A stretch of 64,000 bases of DNA, taken from Owenweeksia sp048267305 (GTDB lineage Bacteria; Bacteroidota; Bacteroidia; Flavobacteriales; Schleiferiaceae). Within the stretch, counting starts at the first letter, position 1. The number at the start of each line of letters is the position of its first letter. Shown piece after piece: positions 24,489 through 32,271 of the stretch. The notes under the pieces were generated by a model. It had not been told where the DNA came from and did not search any database. It saw only the letters and a list, made by a program, of their open reading frames with translations. Made by a program: the position numbers and the translations under genes. Where the stretch lies: contig JBLWXT010000016.1 in assembly GCA_048267305.1 (NCBI GenBank), positions 29,328-93,327 on the forward strand, read 5' to 3'.

Positions 24489-25268
24489 ATGTCAGAATTC
24501 ATTACAACGGAGCAACACGATAAAGTCTTAAAAATAACCCTCAATCGCCCGGATAAATACAACAGCTTTGTTCGCGAAATGGCGCTGGCCCTGCAAGAGG
24601 TGCTGCGAAAAGCCGATTCAAACAAAAGCGTTCGCTGTGTGTACCTTACGGGAAACGGAAAGGCCTTTTGTGCCGGACAGGACTTAGCCGAAGCCACAGA
24701 CCCAGAGGGGCCCGAGCTTACCAAAATTGTAACCGAGCACTATAACCCCATTGTAGAGGCTATTCGCAATATAGATTTACCAGTAGTAGCCGCTGTAAAC
24801 GGTGTAGCTGCTGGTGCGGGTGCCAACATTGCCTTGGCAGCAGATGTATGCGTGGCAACGGAATCCGCCAGTTTTATTCAGGCATTTTCTAAAATCGGGT
24901 TAATACCAGATAGTGGCGGCACCTTTACCTTACCTCGCTTAATAGGTTTTCAAAAGGCTTCTGCCCTCATGATGATGGGCGATAAAGTCTCAGCCACCGA
25001 TGCCGAGCGCATGGGAATGATTTACAAGGTTTTTAGTGATGATACCTTTGCGGAGGAGTCGATGAAAATTGCTCAAACCTTAAGCAACATGCCCACCAAG
25101 GCTTTGGTTGCCACCAAGAAATTGTTGAACGCCTCTTCTCTAAACAACCTGGAGGATCAACTGGATCTTGAAGATAAATACCAAACCGAGTGTGGCCAAA
25201 GCTATGATTACGCTGAGGGCACAAAGGCATTTTTAGAAAAAAGAAGACCGGAATTTAAAGGGGAGTGA
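24489..25268 (+). CDS. paaG: Ring-1,2-epoxyphenylacetyl-CoA isomerase PaaG-type enoyl-CoA hydratase/isomerase
   Basis: The 259-residue crotonase-family enzyme fits PaaG, which converts the phenylacetyl-CoA epoxide to the oxepin. Motifs: NRPDKYNSFVREM (about 18), GNGKAFCAGQDLAEATDPEG (about 57-76), the oxyanion-hole AAVNGVAAGAGANIALAADV (about 101-120) and AFSKIGLIPDSGGTFTLPRL (about 131-150). The Asp in PDSGG is typical of isomerases in this family. ATG 24489 chosen; upstream frame is repeat-derived. A second paralogue is at 58436. Confidence 0.88.
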   Translation: MSEFITTEQHDKVLKITLNRPDKYNSFVREMALALQEVLRKADSNKSVRCVYLTGNGKAFCAGQDLAEATDPEGPELTKIVTEHYNPIVEAIRNIDLPVVAAVNGVAAGAGANIALAADVCVATESASFIQAFSKIGLIPDSGGTFTLPRLIGFQKASALMMMGDKVSATDAERMGMIYKVFSDDTFAEESMKIAQTLSNMPTKALVATKKLLNASSLNNLEDQLDLEDKYQTECGQSYDYAEGTKAFLEKRRPEFKGE

Positions 25269-25269
25269 G

Positions 25270-25300
25270 TTGGTTAATTGGTAGAGTGGTTAATTTGTGG
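25270..25300. repeat. Left inverted-repeat flank of the four-helix-bundle gene
   Basis: TTGGTTAATTGG (25270-25281) and GGTTAATTTG (25288-25297) each recur inverted at 25763-25774 and 25787-25796 on the other side of the gene. Confidence 0.7.
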
Positions 25301-25397
25301 ATTAGTGACTTGGAATATATTTTCTGGTTTTTCACAACCTAACGACTCCTGTGAGTAATAAGTCAACAATTTTACCATTTAAGAAATCAACTAAGAG

Positions 25398-25742
25398 ATG
25401 CAAAGTTTTAGGGACTTAAACTGTTGGAAAAAAGCGCGTGAGTTTAGGAACGACATTTTTGACCTAACAAAAACATTTCCCTCTGAGGAGAAATTCAGGC
25501 TTACGGATCAAATAATTAGAAGTTCAAGAGGAATTGGTAACGCCATAGCTGAAGGTCACGGTCGGTATCACTATCAAGAGAATATTCAATATTGCAGAAT
25601 TGGAAGAGGTTCACTGGAAGAATCACTGGATCATCTTATCACTGCTAATGACTGCAATTACATAAGTAACGAAGAGTTTAATAATTATGAGATTCAACAA
25701 GTCTCTACTGGCTTTATTGAATGGGTATATCGCCTATCTTAA
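25398..25742 (+). CDS. Four-helix-bundle protein (S23 / 23S rRNA intervening-sequence type)
   Basis: The 114-residue protein matches the TIGR02436-like family: LNCWKKAREFRNDIFDLTKT, then FPSEEKFRLTDQIIRSSRGI, GNAIAEGHGRYHYQENIQYC and a last helix NYEIQQVSTGFIEWVYRL. Relatives are encoded in intervening sequences of 23S rRNA, as accessory proteins of diversity-generating retroelements, or alone, as here; the standalone role is unknown. No reverse transcriptase or variable repeat was seen nearby. It is inserted between paaG and paaH and flanked by matching inverted repeats, which suggests it arrived as a unit. Confidence 0.88.
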   Translation: MQSFRDLNCWKKAREFRNDIFDLTKTFPSEEKFRLTDQIIRSSRGIGNAIAEGHGRYHYQENIQYCRIGRGSLEESLDHLITANDCNYISNEEFNNYEIQQVSTGFIEWVYRLS

Positions 25743-25762
25743 AAAGCGCAAGGGTGGTGAAA

Positions 25763-25796
25763 CCAATTAACCAATCCTCATATTAACAAATTAACC
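25763..25796. repeat. Right inverted-repeat flank of the four-helix-bundle gene
   Basis: CCAATTAACCAA (25763-25774) and CAAATTAACC (25787-25796) are exact reverse complements of the left-flank words. The right flank ends 4 bases before the paaH ATG. Confidence 0.7.
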
Positions 25797-25800
25797 AAAA

Positions 25801-26955
25801 ATGAAAATAGCAATAATAGGAGCAGGCGCCATGGGCGCAGGAATAGCACAGGTGGCTGCGCAAAAAGGCCATCACGTTTACCTTACTGATAAGTTTGACC
25901 ATGCACTTGAGAAGGCAAAAGCCGGCCATGAAAAGATTTTAGCGCGATTAGTTGAAAAAGGTATTCTGAAGTACGGAACGGACAAAGAGATTATTGGTCG
26001 TATTTCTTATACTTCTAATATGGCCGATCTAAAGGATGCCGGTTTAGTGATTGAAGCCGTAATCGAAAGCATTGCGGTTAAAAAGGCCATTTTTCAGGAG
26101 TTGGAAGGAATAGTTTCTGAGGATGCGATTCTGGCCTCCAACACTTCTTCCCTTTCTATTGCCAGCATTGGTTCATCAGTAAAAAAGGCCGATCGGGTAG
26201 TGGGAATCCACTTCTTCAACCCCGCACCACTTATGCCCCTGGTGGAGATTATTCCGGCAGTGTCCACTTCCGTGGAAACGACCAATAAGGCAAGAGCAAT
26301 AATTGACAGCTGGGGAAAAGTAACTGTGCTGGCTAAGGACACTCCCGGGTTTATTGTAAATCGTGTTGCCCGCCCATTTTATGGAGAGGCTGTTCGTATG
26401 TATGAGGAAGGCTTTGCCGATCCGGCAACTATTGATTGGGCAATGACAGAGCTTGGAGGTTTCCGTATGGGCCCGTTTACCCTTATGGATTTTATCGGCC
26501 ACGATATAAATAATGCCGTAACCGAAAGTGTGTTTGAGGCTTTTTACTACGACCCGCGCTACCGTCCCAATTTCACGCAAAAGCGTATGGTAGAAGCAGG
26601 TTGGCTGGGCCGCAAAACCGGTCGTGGATTTTACAATTATGCCGAAGGCGCTGAAAAGCCCGAGCCTACCAAAAATCAGGAGCTGGGTGAAAACATATTA
26701 TGGCGAATTTTAGTAATGTTGATTAACGAAGCCGCAGATGCTCTTTATCTGAATATTGCCAACCGCAATGATATTGACCTGGCCATGACCAAAGGCGTAA
26801 ATTACCCCAAGGGATTGTTACAATGGGCCGATGAAAAGGGAATCCAGCATTGTGTGGATACCTTGGACCGACTCTATAACGAATACCATGAAGACCGTTA
26901 CCGTTGTAGCCCTCTGTTGAGAAAAATGGCGAGGGAGAAGCAAACGTTCTATTAA
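25801..26955 (+). CDS. paaH: 3-hydroxyadipyl-CoA dehydrogenase PaaH
   Basis: The 384-residue enzyme oxidises 3-hydroxyadipyl-CoA with NAD. It begins with the Rossmann signature MKIAIIGAGAMGAGIAQVAA, has the catalytic region ILASNTSSLSIASI and VGIHFFNPAPLMPLVEII (His near residue 138), and two C-terminal 3HCDH domains (DTPGFIVNRVARPFYGEAVR; MDFIGHDINNAV; then INEAADALYLNI and GVNYPKGLLQWADEKG). The duplicated C-terminal part and short length match monofunctional PaaH, not the fused fatty-acid oxidation enzymes. Confidence 0.92.
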   Translation: MKIAIIGAGAMGAGIAQVAAQKGHHVYLTDKFDHALEKAKAGHEKILARLVEKGILKYGTDKEIIGRISYTSNMADLKDAGLVIEAVIESIAVKKAIFQELEGIVSEDAILASNTSSLSIASIGSSVKKADRVVGIHFFNPAPLMPLVEIIPAVSTSVETTNKARAIIDSWGKVTVLAKDTPGFIVNRVARPFYGEAVRMYEEGFADPATIDWAMTELGGFRMGPFTLMDFIGHDINNAVTESVFEAFYYDPRYRPNFTQKRMVEAGWLGRKTGRGFYNYAEGAEKPEPTKNQELGENILWRILVMLINEAADALYLNIANRNDIDLAMTKGVNYPKGLLQWADEKGIQHCVDTLDRLYNEYHEDRYRCSPLLRKMAREKQTFY

Positions 26956-26975
26956 GGAGTGATGATAATTAAGAA

Positions 26976-27010
26976 AAAAGGGATGAAACTGTTGGAGTTT
27001 CATCCCTTTT
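26976..27010. terminator. Bidirectional terminator between paaH and the LamG gene
   Basis: A perfect 15-bp stem (26976-26990 with 26996-27010) with loop GTTGG, A-rich on one side and T-rich on the other, lies between two convergent genes and can serve both. Confidence 0.9.
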
Positions 27011-27030
27011 AAGTTTATAATATTTATAGA

Positions 27031-28422
27031 TTAACGCTCAACAACCAACCTATACGCACCTCTCTTGCCATCCATTCTATAAAAATTTACCATGTAAACT
27101 CCTGCTGGGAGGTTTACTGCAATCTGCGTTTCAGGCTGTGGAGAAACGGGGATGGATGAAACGCGAACACCTGCGGCATTGATTATTTCAAGCTGTCCGC
27201 CATCAAAGTCTAATCCCTGAGAAAGGATGAACTTACCTTTAGTAGGATTGGGAAATACACTTAAAAATGGCAGTTGGTTTTCGGATAAACCTACCGTGCT
27301 ATTGATGCAAGCGGAGGTATCAGAACATCCGTTTTGAGTAACCACCACGGCAAATTGTCCTTTGGTGATTGGTATGTAAGTTCTTTGATTACCGTTAGGA
27401 AGGGCCTGTTTTGTGCCACAATTTATCCATTGGTAGGTAGCAGCTGTGGCGTTGGCTTGTAGTGTGGCACCATTAGAAATTGCGGTTATTCCAGCTTCAA
27501 CAGAATCTACAGTCAGTATCATTTTACTAATGGAATCACACCCCCCTGAAACGGGAATTTTTACCGAATAGGTGCCTGCTTTACTGTAATAGTTGGAGCC
27601 AAAACCAATACTGTCGCCTTTACAAATACTGGTTGCAAAACTTCCGGCCTGCACCACTCCGGGCACAAAGTTGGAGGATGTTCCGCTAAGTGCAAATCCA
27701 TTTATAAATCCGTTGATATTTCCCTTGCTATCAACAAGCTTCGTAATACTGGTATTTACTCCGTTTGCTGTTCCCTGATCAAAGTTATAGTATAACTTAA
27801 GGTTGGCGCTTGAATTGTCGTGACCATAATTATACATACAGCTAATTTCGGATGCCGTTAGGGCTTTGTTCCAAAGGGCAACTTCATCCAGTTTACCTCC
27901 CAGGTAAAAGTCGTTGGGCAAAAAAGGAAGTTTACCGAGATACATAACTTCAGAAGTGGAGGAGATGCTGCCACTGGCAGGAACAGATGCCGCTTGAGTT
28001 CCGTTGAGATAAGCTTTTAAGGACGTGCCATCATACGTCATTACCAAGTGTTGCCATGTATTAGTGGCGAAGCCCACAATTTTTGCATCATAATTTGTTC
28101 CTGTGCTATTTCTAAATCGCGCTTCAATTTCGGTGGCACTAAGCTGAAGGAGGTAAAAGTCGCAGGTAGCTTCATTTCTGAAACCGGCAATACCATCAAA
28201 GTTGGGATAGGAGGGGCTGGTGTTTGTGGCATAAACCCAGCAGCTAAGGCTCATTCCGCTTGTTGAATTGGCAATATGTACTGAAGCCCCCGGAATATTT
28301 ACTACATCATTTACACCATCAAAATACAGGCTGTTGCCTGATTGGGAAAAGGCTACGGAAAAGGTGCTTAAAAGAAATAAGATGCCTGTAAAAAGGCGAA
28401 AGGGATAGGTGTTTTTTTTCAT
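27031..28422 (-). CDS. Secreted LamG-domain protein with T9SS C-terminal sorting domain
   Basis: The 463-residue product has a signal peptide (first 27 residues, ending VAFSQ). A concanavalin/LamG-type lectin domain covers about residues 30-215 (LYFDGVNDVVNIP, SLSCWVYATN, WQHLVMTYDGTSLKAYLNG, GKLDEVALWNKALTASEI). A middle part of about 160 residues with Cys/Gly-rich strands (SICKGDSIGFGSNYYSKAGT) follows. The last 80 residues are a type A T9SS sorting domain (FLSVFPNPTKGKFILS, LPAGVYMVNFYR, then LVVER). It should be exported across the outer membrane and attached to the surface or released. The lectin domain suggests glycan binding. Confidence 0.88.
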   Translation of the reverse strand: MKKNTYPFRLFTGILFLLSTFSVAFSQSGNSLYFDGVNDVVNIPGASVHIANSTSGMSLSCWVYATNTSPSYPNFDGIAGFRNEATCDFYLLQLSATEIEARFRNSTGTNYDAKIVGFATNTWQHLVMTYDGTSLKAYLNGTQAASVPASGSISSTSEVMYLGKLPFLPNDFYLGGKLDEVALWNKALTASEISCMYNYGHDNSSANLKLYYNFDQGTANGVNTSITKLVDSKGNINGFINGFALSGTSSNFVPGVVQAGSFATSICKGDSIGFGSNYYSKAGTYSVKIPVSGGCDSISKMILTVDSVEAGITAISNGATLQANATAATYQWINCGTKQALPNGNQRTYIPITKGQFAVVVTQNGCSDTSACINSTVGLSENQLPFLSVFPNPTKGKFILSQGLDFDGGQLEIINAAGVRVSSIPVSPQPETQIAVNLPAGVYMVNFYRMDGKRGAYRLVVER

Positions 28423-28579
28423 GGTTGAGAGGTTGAATTATCAGACCAAGGTAGGAATTATGGGGCTTAAAAAATTGTTGACTGATGGGGCGCTATTAAA
28501 TTATTATGGTCAAACATCCCTTGATTTCTTTAAGAGCGTTAATTTTAGCCATATAAAAATTTTCAACAATCAGCTGGAT

Positions 28580-30052
28580 ATGTACTCAACCCTTCTTTAT
28601 CACCAATGGAAAAAAATGGTTCGTGCCAAATATTTCAGCCAGGGCTGGGGTGTAAAAATCCTGATGGGTTTTTTAGTGCTTTATTTTGGAGCCGTTTTTC
28701 TTGGGCTGGGCATTTTACTTCCCGAATTAATAAGGGAAATATATCCCGAAGCCCAACAGGTAACACCCATATTTGGGGAGTTTGTGCTCTACTATATTCT
28801 GGCTGATCTGGCCATGAGATTTTTTCTGCAAGACCTGAATGTACTGAGTGTTCAGCATTATTTATTGCAGCCTATCCGCAGGAGCAAGGTGATTAACTTT
28901 TTGCTGGGCAGTAGTATATTCAACTTTTTTAATCTGCTTCCCCTTCTTTTTATAATACCATTTTCGGTAAGAGCTGTTTTGCCTGAATTGGGCGCGCCAT
29001 CAGCATTTTACTGGTTTATAGGTATGCTGGGCATAGTTTTCTTCAATCACTTTTTAGCTATTTATGTAAAAAGGATAGCCGCTGTAAAGCAGGCTGTATT
29101 TTTATCTTTTGCAGGGGTGGTAGCCTTGCTGTTCATAGGTAATGCATTAGGTTGGTATTCTCTAAACGCATGGTCAGGGGCGATGTTTGGCGGCCTTGGT
29201 AAAGCCTGGATGGGCCTTGTGCCTTGGGTTCTTGTAATCGGGATCTACATTGTAAACTTCCGCTTTTTATTAGCCATGAGCTATATTGATAAGTGGAAGA
29301 AACACTCCAGGGAAGCAACTACTCAAAACTTTGAGTTTCTGGAATCAAAAGGTGCGGTGGGCACTATGATAGCCAATGAGCTAAAATTGATTTTGAGAAA
29401 TAAAAGGACGAAAAGTATTCTTATGATCACAGCCCTTTTTAGTGCTTACGGTTTATTGTTTTATACACAGCCCGAGCAATACCCCGGTATGGGTTGGTTG
29501 GTGTTTGTAGGGATTTTTATGACGGGTATTTTTATGATCAATTATGGCCAGTTTATGGTGGGTTGGGAGAGCGCTTATTTTGATGGAATATTGACCAGGG
29601 CCTATCCGATGGAGTCGTTCTTTAAAGCTAAATTTTGGCTTTTGGTTTCCACCAGCGTTATCACCTATCTGGTATCATTATCCTATATCTATTTTACTCT
29701 TGATGCTTTGTGGATCAATACGGCATGCTTTATTTATAATATTGGGGTCAACAGTTTTGTGTTGCTTTTTGCCAGCACGTATCAAAAAAAGAGGATAGAC
29801 CTGAGCAAAGGTTCGGCATTTAATTATCAGGGCACTAGTGTGGTGCAGTTTGCCATTATGCTGCCCTTGCTGGTTTTGCCAATTTTAATTTTTATGGGTT
29901 TTAATGTTTTCGGAAAACCATATTACGGTTTAGCCGCTTTGGCGGGAGTTGGTCTCCTGAGCCTTGCCTTTAGCAAGTACTGGTTTCAGGAAATTGTTAA
30001 AAATTTTAAAGAGAAGAAGTATAGGAATGCCGCTGGATTTAGGGAGGGGTAA
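28580..30052 (+). CDS. DUF5687 family ABC-transporter permease-like membrane protein
   Basis: ATG 28580 starts MYSTLLYHQWKKMVRAKYFS, the typical N-terminus of DUF5687 proteins; the longer frame from 28409 overlaps the divergent LamG start and is rejected. The 490-residue protein has about ten to twelve transmembrane helices and motifs such as FFLQDLNVLSVQHYLLQPI near residue 78. DUF5687 proteins pair with an ABC ATPase; that gene lies 1 kb downstream at 31080. Substrate unknown. A thioredoxin-like secreted protein is encoded between the two. Confidence 0.82.
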   Translation: MYSTLLYHQWKKMVRAKYFSQGWGVKILMGFLVLYFGAVFLGLGILLPELIREIYPEAQQVTPIFGEFVLYYILADLAMRFFLQDLNVLSVQHYLLQPIRRSKVINFLLGSSIFNFFNLLPLLFIIPFSVRAVLPELGAPSAFYWFIGMLGIVFFNHFLAIYVKRIAAVKQAVFLSFAGVVALLFIGNALGWYSLNAWSGAMFGGLGKAWMGLVPWVLVIGIYIVNFRFLLAMSYIDKWKKHSREATTQNFEFLESKGAVGTMIANELKLILRNKRTKSILMITALFSAYGLLFYTQPEQYPGMGWLVFVGIFMTGIFMINYGQFMVGWESAYFDGILTRAYPMESFFKAKFWLLVSTSVITYLVSLSYIYFTLDALWINTACFIYNIGVNSFVLLFASTYQKKRIDLSKGSAFNYQGTSVVQFAIMLPLLVLPILIFMGFNVFGKPYYGLAALAGVGLLSLAFSKYWFQEIVKNFKEKKYRNAAGFREG

Positions 30053-30053
30053 G

Positions 30054-31031
30054 ATGGTGAATATGAGAACACAACTATTTGTTTTATTTATTCTTTTAGG
30101 AGGAGTGGTTCTTGCTCAAGAACCCTGTCAATCTATTAGGAACGATACACTCACGGCTTTTTCGGTTTCCCGCGAAGAGATGTTTGGTGCTATCCAAAAA
30201 GACATGGATGTTATTATGAATTGCCTGAAGTTAGACTCCATGGATAGGTTTATGATTTCAACCCCTGTGTTCACAACCCTAATTGCCGGCCAGATATTGT
30301 CTGGAAGATTCATGACCTACGGCCCCCTTTTCGATTCGGTTCAAAAGTTTAGAAACAAGCCGGCTTTTCAGGGAATGAGATCACTAGTCATTTTCATGTC
30401 AAAAAATGAGAATGAAATGATTAAAAAGCGGGATTGGGATGAATTGGAATCTATATTGATGGGTGTGGTTAGGGATAGTTCTATGATTTCAAAAACCAGG
30501 GAGAATTTCTTTCTCTCTGCGGAGGTTGGGAAAACTTACCGGGAATTCTTTAACAATATTATGGATGAAGAGGAAACTTCGAAAGCGGAGTTTCATGCCG
30601 ATAGTTCAAACAGTTTGGATATATTCTATGACATGCTGCCTTTAGAAGAAATGCTAGCTGTCGCTAAAAAAGAAGGAAAGCCTTTACTACTATACTTCAC
30701 AGGTTGGGCGGTAGTGAATGGATATAAGATGCAGGAGATGCTTTGGGACGCAAGTTTGTATGCCGCGATAAAGGAGAAGTTTACCCCTTTCATGGGAAGA
30801 GTGGACGATCGAGAGGTAATTACCAATGAACAAAGAGAAAGCTTGGGGGTAAAAGACGCTCGGATAAAAACTTTGGGCAACTACTTAGGTAAAATCCAAA
30901 TGGATTTGCTGGAAACGGACAGGCAACCAGTATTTGCAATTGTTTCGCATACAGGTGAGGTAATTGCAACACAGGATTATACGCTGGATTCGGAAGAGTT
31001 TATCAACTTTCTTAATACAAAAATGGATTAA
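30054..31031 (+). CDS. Secreted DsbD-gamma/thioredoxin-like protein lacking both active-site cysteines
   Basis: ATG 30054 (or 30063) gives a signal peptide ending VVLAQ. The first about 190 residues are helical and unrecognised. The C-terminal 120 residues fit a thioredoxin fold of the type seen in Bacteroidota DsbD-like proteins, where the active-site strand reads FTGWxCVNCRKME. Here it reads LYFTGWAVVNGYKMQEMLW, so the two Cys are replaced by Val 220 and Gly 223. The cis-Pro strand is kept (QPVFAIVSHTGEVIA). It therefore cannot be a disulfide reductase and may act as a chaperone or binding protein. It begins one base after the permease stop and 48 bases before the ABC ATPase. Confidence 0.72.
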   Translation: MVNMRTQLFVLFILLGGVVLAQEPCQSIRNDTLTAFSVSREEMFGAIQKDMDVIMNCLKLDSMDRFMISTPVFTTLIAGQILSGRFMTYGPLFDSVQKFRNKPAFQGMRSLVIFMSKNENEMIKKRDWDELESILMGVVRDSSMISKTRENFFLSAEVGKTYREFFNNIMDEEETSKAEFHADSSNSLDIFYDMLPLEEMLAVAKKEGKPLLLYFTGWAVVNGYKMQEMLWDASLYAAIKEKFTPFMGRVDDREVITNEQRESLGVKDARIKTLGNYLGKIQMDLLETDRQPVFAIVSHTGEVIATQDYTLDSEEFINFLNTKMD

Positions 31032-31079
31032 TGTGGGAGACGGACTTACCCCAGGAAAACCAATAATATTTAATCTACA

Positions 31080-31793
31080 ATGAGCATCATCACAATATCA
31101 AATCTCAAAAAATCATATAACGGAGAAACCGTTTTAGACATACCGGAGCTTTCGCTGGAAGCGGGGCAGTCATTTGGGCTGGTGGGTAATAACGGGGCCG
31201 GTAAAACCACGCTTTACAGGTGCCTGCTGGATTTAATTCAGCCGGATAGTGGCGAGGTGGCCATTAATGGAACGTCCGTAGCTGCCAGTGAAGAATGGAA
31301 AAAGATCACAGGCAGTTTTATTGACGAGGGTTTTCTTATAGATTACCTTACGGCTGATGAGTATTTTGCCTTTATAGGGAAGCTTCACAACATAAGCGGG
31401 GCAGACCTTACGGCCTTTCTTCAGCCGTATGAAGATTTCTTTAAAGGCGAAATCACTGGTCGTAAAAAGTACATCCGCGATCTTAGTAAGGGAAACCAAA
31501 AGAAGGTGGGTATTGTGGGTGCTTTGATAGGAAACCCTCAAGTACTGGTACTGGATGAGCCTTTTGCCAATTTGGATCCATCAACCCAATATCAATTACG
31601 CGATCAACTCAAAAAGCTGGATCAGGAAACCGATATTACCATGTTGGTTTCCAGCCATGATCTGGGACATGTTACCGAATTCTGTCAGCGCATTGTAATT
31701 CTCGATCACGGGCAGGTGGTTAAGGATATCGAAACCACCTCTGAAACCCTGCGTGAATTGGAAGACTTTTTCGTGAATAAGGTTAGAGTGTAA
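31080..31793 (+). CDS. ABC transporter ATP-binding protein
   Basis: The 237-residue ATPase has Walker A GNNGAGKT (residues 36-43), a Q-loop region, signature LSKGNQKKVGIVGAL near 138, Walker B VLVLDEPFANLDPS near 157-170, and switch His in SSHDLGH. The signature is LSKGN instead of LSGGQ, as in exporter families of the CcmA/NatA type. Its partner is most likely the DUF5687 permease at 28580. Confidence 0.9.
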   Translation: MSIITISNLKKSYNGETVLDIPELSLEAGQSFGLVGNNGAGKTTLYRCLLDLIQPDSGEVAINGTSVAASEEWKKITGSFIDEGFLIDYLTADEYFAFIGKLHNISGADLTAFLQPYEDFFKGEITGRKKYIRDLSKGNQKKVGIVGALIGNPQVLVLDEPFANLDPSTQYQLRDQLKKLDQETDITMLVSSHDLGHVTEFCQRIVILDHGQVVKDIETTSETLRELEDFFVNKVRV

Positions 31794-31852
31794 TTATACC
31801 CGGGATTGGGAGGGATCCCAAACCTTTAATAGCTAAGGTTTGGTGATTTGAT

Positions 31853-32269
31853 TTATCCACAATCGGGAAAGTACTGTGCCATAATATCATTGATAAGATG
31901 TGTTGTGAGAGGCTTGTTTTTAAATCCATTCACATCAGGAATATTACGAGCCTTTTCCATATCATCAGGGTTGAGGGAAGTGGTAAGCATCACAAGAATT
32001 ACCTTACCACGTTGTTCCTCAGCAAGTTTGTGGTATTCCTCCAAAAAACCCCAGCCGTTCATTCCGGGCATGTTGATGTCTAAAAATATTAAGTCAGGTT
32101 TTGGGCAAACCCCATTCTCCTCTTTTTGGAGGTATTCCATTGCCTCAATTCCATTTTGAGCAACCACTACTTTTTCTGCACACCCCATTCGCTTTATAAC
32201 CAGCTTGTGAATAAAGTTTGTAGCCTCGTCATCGTCAATTAAAAGGATGCTATTAAGCTTTTTTTTCAT
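31853..32269 (-). CDS. Single-domain response regulator (CheY-like receiver)
   Basis: ATG at 32269 gives MKKKLNSILLIDDDEATNFI; the longer frame runs into the kinase gene and is rejected. The 138-residue product is one receiver domain: acidic pocket DDDE at about 12-15, phosphoacceptor Asp 64 in LIFLDINMPGMNG, Thr in MLTTSLN near 96, and Lys in FKNKPLT near 119. There is no output domain, so it signals by protein contact or phosphorelay. It starts 2 bases after the kinase stop. Confidence 0.92.
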   Translation of the reverse strand: MKKKLNSILLIDDDEATNFIHKLVIKRMGCAEKVVVAQNGIEAMEYLQKEENGVCPKPDLIFLDINMPGMNGWGFLEEYHKLAEEQRGKVILVMLTTSLNPDDMEKARNIPDVNGFKNKPLTTHLINDIMAQYFPDCG

Positions 32270-32271
32270 AT

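Noticed and set aside
25398..25742. Four-helix-bundle gene as part of a diversity-generating retroelement
   Set aside because: No reverse transcriptase, template repeat or variable-repeat target was found nearby.
28409..28579. 57-codon N-terminal extension of the DUF5687 protein
   Set aside because: It overlaps the divergent LamG gene start and precedes the family's usual N-terminus at 28580.
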